A DNA stretch of 64,000 bases. Source: Acidovorax sp. A1169. Its GTDB lineage: Bacteria; Pseudomonadota; Gammaproteobacteria; Burkholderiales; Burkholderiaceae_C. A program made the translations under genes and the position numbers. The notes beneath the pieces are model-generated. The model made no database searches. It saw nothing but the letters and a program-made list of their open reading frames with translations, and was not told the DNA's origin. Where the stretch lies: the NCBI RefSeq assembly GCF_030704685.1, contig NZ_JAUZDX010000015.1, positions 62,001 to 126,000 of the forward strand, given 5' to 3'. Shown piece after piece: positions 61,586 through 64,000 of this stretch (its first letter is position 1; every line of letters starts with the position of its first letter).

Positions 61586-62679
61586 GTCAAGCCTGTATCC
61601 ACCATGCGGCGCTCAAGCGCCAGAAATTCCTTGGACTGCATCTCGTTCAGGCGCGATACGGTGCGCGGGAACTCGTGTGCCAGGGGGCCTTCCGTGTACA
61701 ACGCCTCGGGCGGCACGGCGGCCGACATGATGAGCTTCACGCGCCGGTCGTACAGCACGTCCACCAGCCAGGTGAAGCGCCGCGCGGGCGAGGCCATGGC
61801 CACCGGCAGGTAGGGTACATCGGACAGCAGTACGGTGTGGAACTGCGTGGCGATCTCCAGGTAGTCGTTCTGCGAACGCGGCCCGCCGCACAGTTCACGG
61901 AAGTCGAACCATACCACCCCGCCGGCCTTGCGCTTGGCGCGGATCTCGCGCGCCTCGATGTGCAGCACCGGATCTTCGTCGTGCACCTCGGCCAGCTGGT
62001 TGAAGGCCTCGTTCATCTGCGCATCTGCATCCGGCCCCAGGGGCATGTGGTAGAGCTTGACCTGTTCCATGGTGCGGCGGCGGTAGTCGGTGCCATTGTC
62101 CACATTCACCACCTCCAGGCGCTCATTGAGCAGCGCGATGGCGGGAAGGATGCGGTCGCGGTGCAGGCCGTCCGGGTACAGGTCGTCGGGCTTGAAGTTG
62201 GAGGTGGTGACGAAGCCCACACCGTTCTCGAACAGCGACGCCAGCAGGCGGTGCAGGATCATCGCGTCGGTGATGTCGGCCACGTGGAATTCGTCGAAGC
62301 AGATGAGCTTGTAGCGCTTGGAGATGCGCTCACCCAGCACATCGAGCGGGTTCTGCGTGCCCTGCAGGCCCGCCAGTTCGCGGTGCACCTCGCGCATGAA
62401 CTCGTGAAAATGCAGCCGCACCTTGCGCTTGAGCGGCACGGCGTCGAAAAAGCATTCCATGAGGAAGCTCTTGCCACGCCCCACCCCGCCGTACATGTAG
62501 ACGCCGCGCGGGATGTCCGGGCGGTTGATGAGCTTCTTGAAGGCGTTGGAGCGGCGCTCTTTATAGGTAGCCCACTCGTCGGCGCAACGCTGCAGCGCGT
62601 CCACGGCGCGCAGCTGTGCAGGGTCGCTCTGGAAGCCCTTGGCTTCGAGTTCGGCCAGGTAGGTCTGTTTGACAGTCAC
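61582..62679 (-). CDS. zapE: Cell division ATPase ZapE (AFG1-like)
   Basis: 365 residues. AFG1-type AAA-like ATPase: GVYMYGGVGRGKSFLMECFF (Walker A region), FHEFMREVHREL, Walker B with the sensor block LICFDEFHVADITDAMIL, FVTTSNFKPDDLYPDGLHRDR, VWFDFRELCGGPRSQNDY, and RFTWLVDVLYDRRVKL near the end. ZapE associates with the Z-ring during constriction under stress; AFG1 relatives aid membrane-protein turnover. It follows lpd by 93 bases with a hairpin between, a gene order I recall from other Burkholderiales. Confidence 0.95.
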   Translation of the reverse strand: MTVKQTYLAELEAKGFQSDPAQLRAVDALQRCADEWATYKERRSNAFKKLINRPDIPRGVYMYGGVGRGKSFLMECFFDAVPLKRKVRLHFHEFMREVHRELAGLQGTQNPLDVLGERISKRYKLICFDEFHVADITDAMILHRLLASLFENGVGFVTTSNFKPDDLYPDGLHRDRILPAIALLNERLEVVNVDNGTDYRRRTMEQVKLYHMPLGPDADAQMNEAFNQLAEVHDEDPVLHIEAREIRAKRKAGGVVWFDFRELCGGPRSQNDYLEIATQFHTVLLSDVPYLPVAMASPARRFTWLVDVLYDRRVKLIMSAAVPPEALYTEGPLAHEFPRTVSRLNEMQSKEFLALERRMVDTGLT

Positions 62680-62719
62680 GGTGCGCTCGCCCTGGTGCTA
62701 GGAATGAATAAGGCATAAA

Positions 62720-62749
62720 GCGCCGCCGCCCTTCACAGGGCGACGGCGC
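62720..62749 (-). terminator. Strong GC hairpin between lpd and zapE
   Basis: A 13-position stem (62720-62732 with 62737-62749) with one mismatch and loop TCAC. Read leftward it is followed by TTTATGCC, a weak T tract. It probably reduces read-through from lpd to zapE or protects the lpd 3' end. Confidence 0.6.
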
Positions 62750-62772
62750 CATCTATCTCCCGTGGGAGGAGA

Positions 62773-64000
62773 TCAGAAGTTCAGCGTGCGCTTGTCCACG
62801 GCCAGGGCTGCTTCCTTGGTGGCTTCGCTCAGGCTGGGGTGGGCGTGGCAGATGCGCGCGATGTCTTCGCTGCTGGCCTTGAACTCCATGGCGACGACGG
62901 CCTCGGAGATCAGCTCGCTGGCCTGCGGGCCCACGATGTGCACGCCCAGAATTTCATCGGTGTCGGCATCGGCCAGCATCTTCACCATGCCGGTGGTGTC
63001 GCCCAGTGCGCGTGCGCGGCCGTTGGCCAGGAACGGGAAGGTACCGGCCTTGTACTTGACGCCATCGGCCTTGAGCTGCTGCTCGGTGCGGCCCACCCAG
63101 GCGATCTCGGGGCTGGTGTAGATGACCCAGGGCACAGTGTTGAAGTTCACGTGGCCATGCTGGCCGGCAATGCGCTCGGCCACGGCAACGCCTTCTTCCT
63201 CGGCCTTGTGCGCCAGCATCGGGCCGCGCACCACGTCGCCTACCGCCCACACGCCGGGCAGGTTGGTCTTGCAGTCGGCATCGACCACGATGGCGCCACG
63301 CTCGTCCAGGGCCAGGCCCACTGCTTCGGTGTTCAGGCCGATGGTGTTGGGCACGCGGCCGATGGAGACGATGAGCCTGTCCACTTCCAGCGCCTGGGCT
63401 TCGCCCTTGGCGTTGGTGTAGGCGATGCTCACGCCCTTCTTGCCGGTCTTGATTTCGCCGACCTTCACGCCCAGCTCGATCTTCAGGCCCTGCTTGTCGA
63501 AGGCCTTCTTGGCTTCCTTGGCGATCTGCTCGTCCACCGCGCCCAGGAAGGTGGGCAGGCCTTCGAGGATGGTGACTTCGGCACCCAGGCGGCGCCACAC
63601 CGAGCCCATTTCCAGGCCGATCACGCCCGAGCCGATGAGGCCCAGCTTCTTGGGCACGGCGCCCACGCGCAGCGCGCCGTCGTTGGACAGCACGAATTCT
63701 TCGTCGAACGGCGTGCCGGGCAGCGCACGGGCGTTGGAGCCGGTGGCGATGATGATCTGCTTGCCCGTGATCGACTCTTCGGCGACGCCCGCCACCTTGA
63801 GCTCGTAGCCACCTTCGGTGGCCTTCACGAACGAGCCGCGGCCGTGGAAGAAGCTGACCTTGTTTTTCTTGAACAGGTACAGGATGCCGTCGTTGTTCTG
63901 CTTGACGACGGTGTCCTTGCGGGCCAGCATCTTCGCCACGTCCATCTTCACGCCGGTGGCCGTGATGCCGTGCTCGGCAAAGTGCTTGTTGGCGTGCTCG
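62773..64000 (-). CDS. lpdA: Dihydrolipoamide dehydrogenase, C-terminal part (5' end outside window)
   Basis: The frame is open to the right edge of the window, so the N-terminal FAD loop and the redox disulfide (CxxxxC) are not visible; the GTG at 63951 is internal. Visible are an ATG-SNARALPG loop, the NAD-binding IGSGVIGLEMGSVWRRLGAE, the second FAD motif GVWAVGDVVRGPMLAHKAEEEG, and the active-site HAHPSLSEATKEAAL near the C-terminus. As E3 it reoxidises lipoyl groups of 2-oxoglutarate or pyruvate dehydrogenase; its position before zapE suggests the sucA-sucB-lpd copy, with sucAB beyond the window. Confidence 0.95.
   Translation of the reverse strand, partial: EHANKHFAEHGITATGVKMDVAKMLARKDTVVKQNNDGILYLFKKNKVSFFHGRGSFVKATEGGYELKVAGVAEESITGKQIIIATGSNARALPGTPFDEEFVLSNDGALRVGAVPKKLGLIGSGVIGLEMGSVWRRLGAEVTILEGLPTFLGAVDEQIAKEAKKAFDKQGLKIELGVKVGEIKTGKKGVSIAYTNAKGEAQALEVDRLIVSIGRVPNTIGLNTEAVGLALDERGAIVVDADCKTNLPGVWAVGDVVRGPMLAHKAEEEGVAVAERIAGQHGHVNFNTVPWVIYTSPEIAWVGRTEQQLKADGVKYKAGTFPFLANGRARALGDTTGMVKMLADADTDEILGVHIVGPQASELISEAVVAMEFKASSEDIARICHAHPSLSEATKEAALAVDKRTLNF

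Overview
The window is a dense, GC-rich chromosomal segment with about 50 protein genes, short gaps, many stop/start overlaps (ATGA) and no rRNA, tRNA, insertion sequence, prophage or CRISPR that I can see. Gene content (PhaB/PhaZ polyhydroxyalkanoate enzymes, a biotin-dependent propionyl-CoA carboxylase/methylmalonyl-CoA mutase operon, clpS-clpA, bamD, succinylase-branch dapC-dapD-dapE, lpd-zapE) and protein style point to a betaproteobacterium of the order Burkholderiales, most likely Comamonadaceae (Acidovorax-like). The genus is inference.

Layout. 1-674: 3' part of a CaiB/BaiF CoA-transferase. 873-6563: a signalling module, made of an exported cysteine-free sulfite-oxidase-fold protein, a hybrid histidine kinase (HisKA-HATPase-REC-REC-HPt), a REC/HD-GYP c-di-GMP phosphodiesterase and a tandem-REC protein. 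6574-7599: bioB. 7931-17530 (minus strand): methylmalonyl-CoA mutase, a GNAT acetyltransferase, MeaB, PccB, PccA, a YdcF-like protein, a methylmalonyl-CoA epimerase-like protein and two small envelope proteins. Together these take propionyl-CoA to succinyl-CoA, with a divergent GntR/FCD regulator at 17649. 18310-28867: nucleotide second-messenger genes (membrane diguanylate cyclase, HD-GYP protein, CHASE-PAS-GGDEF-EAL protein, RelA/SpoT-type synthetase) interleaved with an acyl-CoA synthetase and dusA. 29088-31402: PHA depolymerase with a basic Lys/Ala/Pro tail, overlapping an orphan rnfB. 31428-32915: a chemoreceptor with a C-terminal Cache domain.

33066-39525: dapC-dapD-pilU, an intrinsic terminator, then dapE-prmB-GT2 joined by overlapping start/stop codons. 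38482-43941: a four-gene membrane glycosylation locus (polyprenyl-phosphate GT2, DUF2142 protein, small EamA/SMR-type 4-TM protein, 855-residue membrane protein) that resembles Gtr-type glycan modification systems. 44136-46187: ABC-F ATPase. 46188-46928: a gene-poor stretch holding a candidate 24-codon ORF between hairpins. 46929-48966: an exported hypothetical protein and an orphan amide/branched-chain amino-acid-type binding protein. 49150-49887: phaB. 50235-56801 (minus): clpA, clpS, dnaE. 56982-60856: bamD, a DinG-type helicase and a PP2C phosphatase. 60893-64000 (minus): lpd (cut by the window end), zapE and an exported coiled-coil protein overlapping zapE.

Themes: propionyl-CoA and PHA carbon storage, many c-di-GMP/(p)ppGpp enzymes, and envelope modification. 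An identical near-palindrome (TTGCACTGCAA) lies upstream of both PHA genes, which is a candidate shared operator. The most promising leads for something undescribed are the cofactor-less SUOX-fold/hybrid-kinase module (873-6563), the Gtr-like locus with an unusual flippase (38482-43941), and the PHA depolymerase with a nucleoid-protein-like tail (29088-30692).
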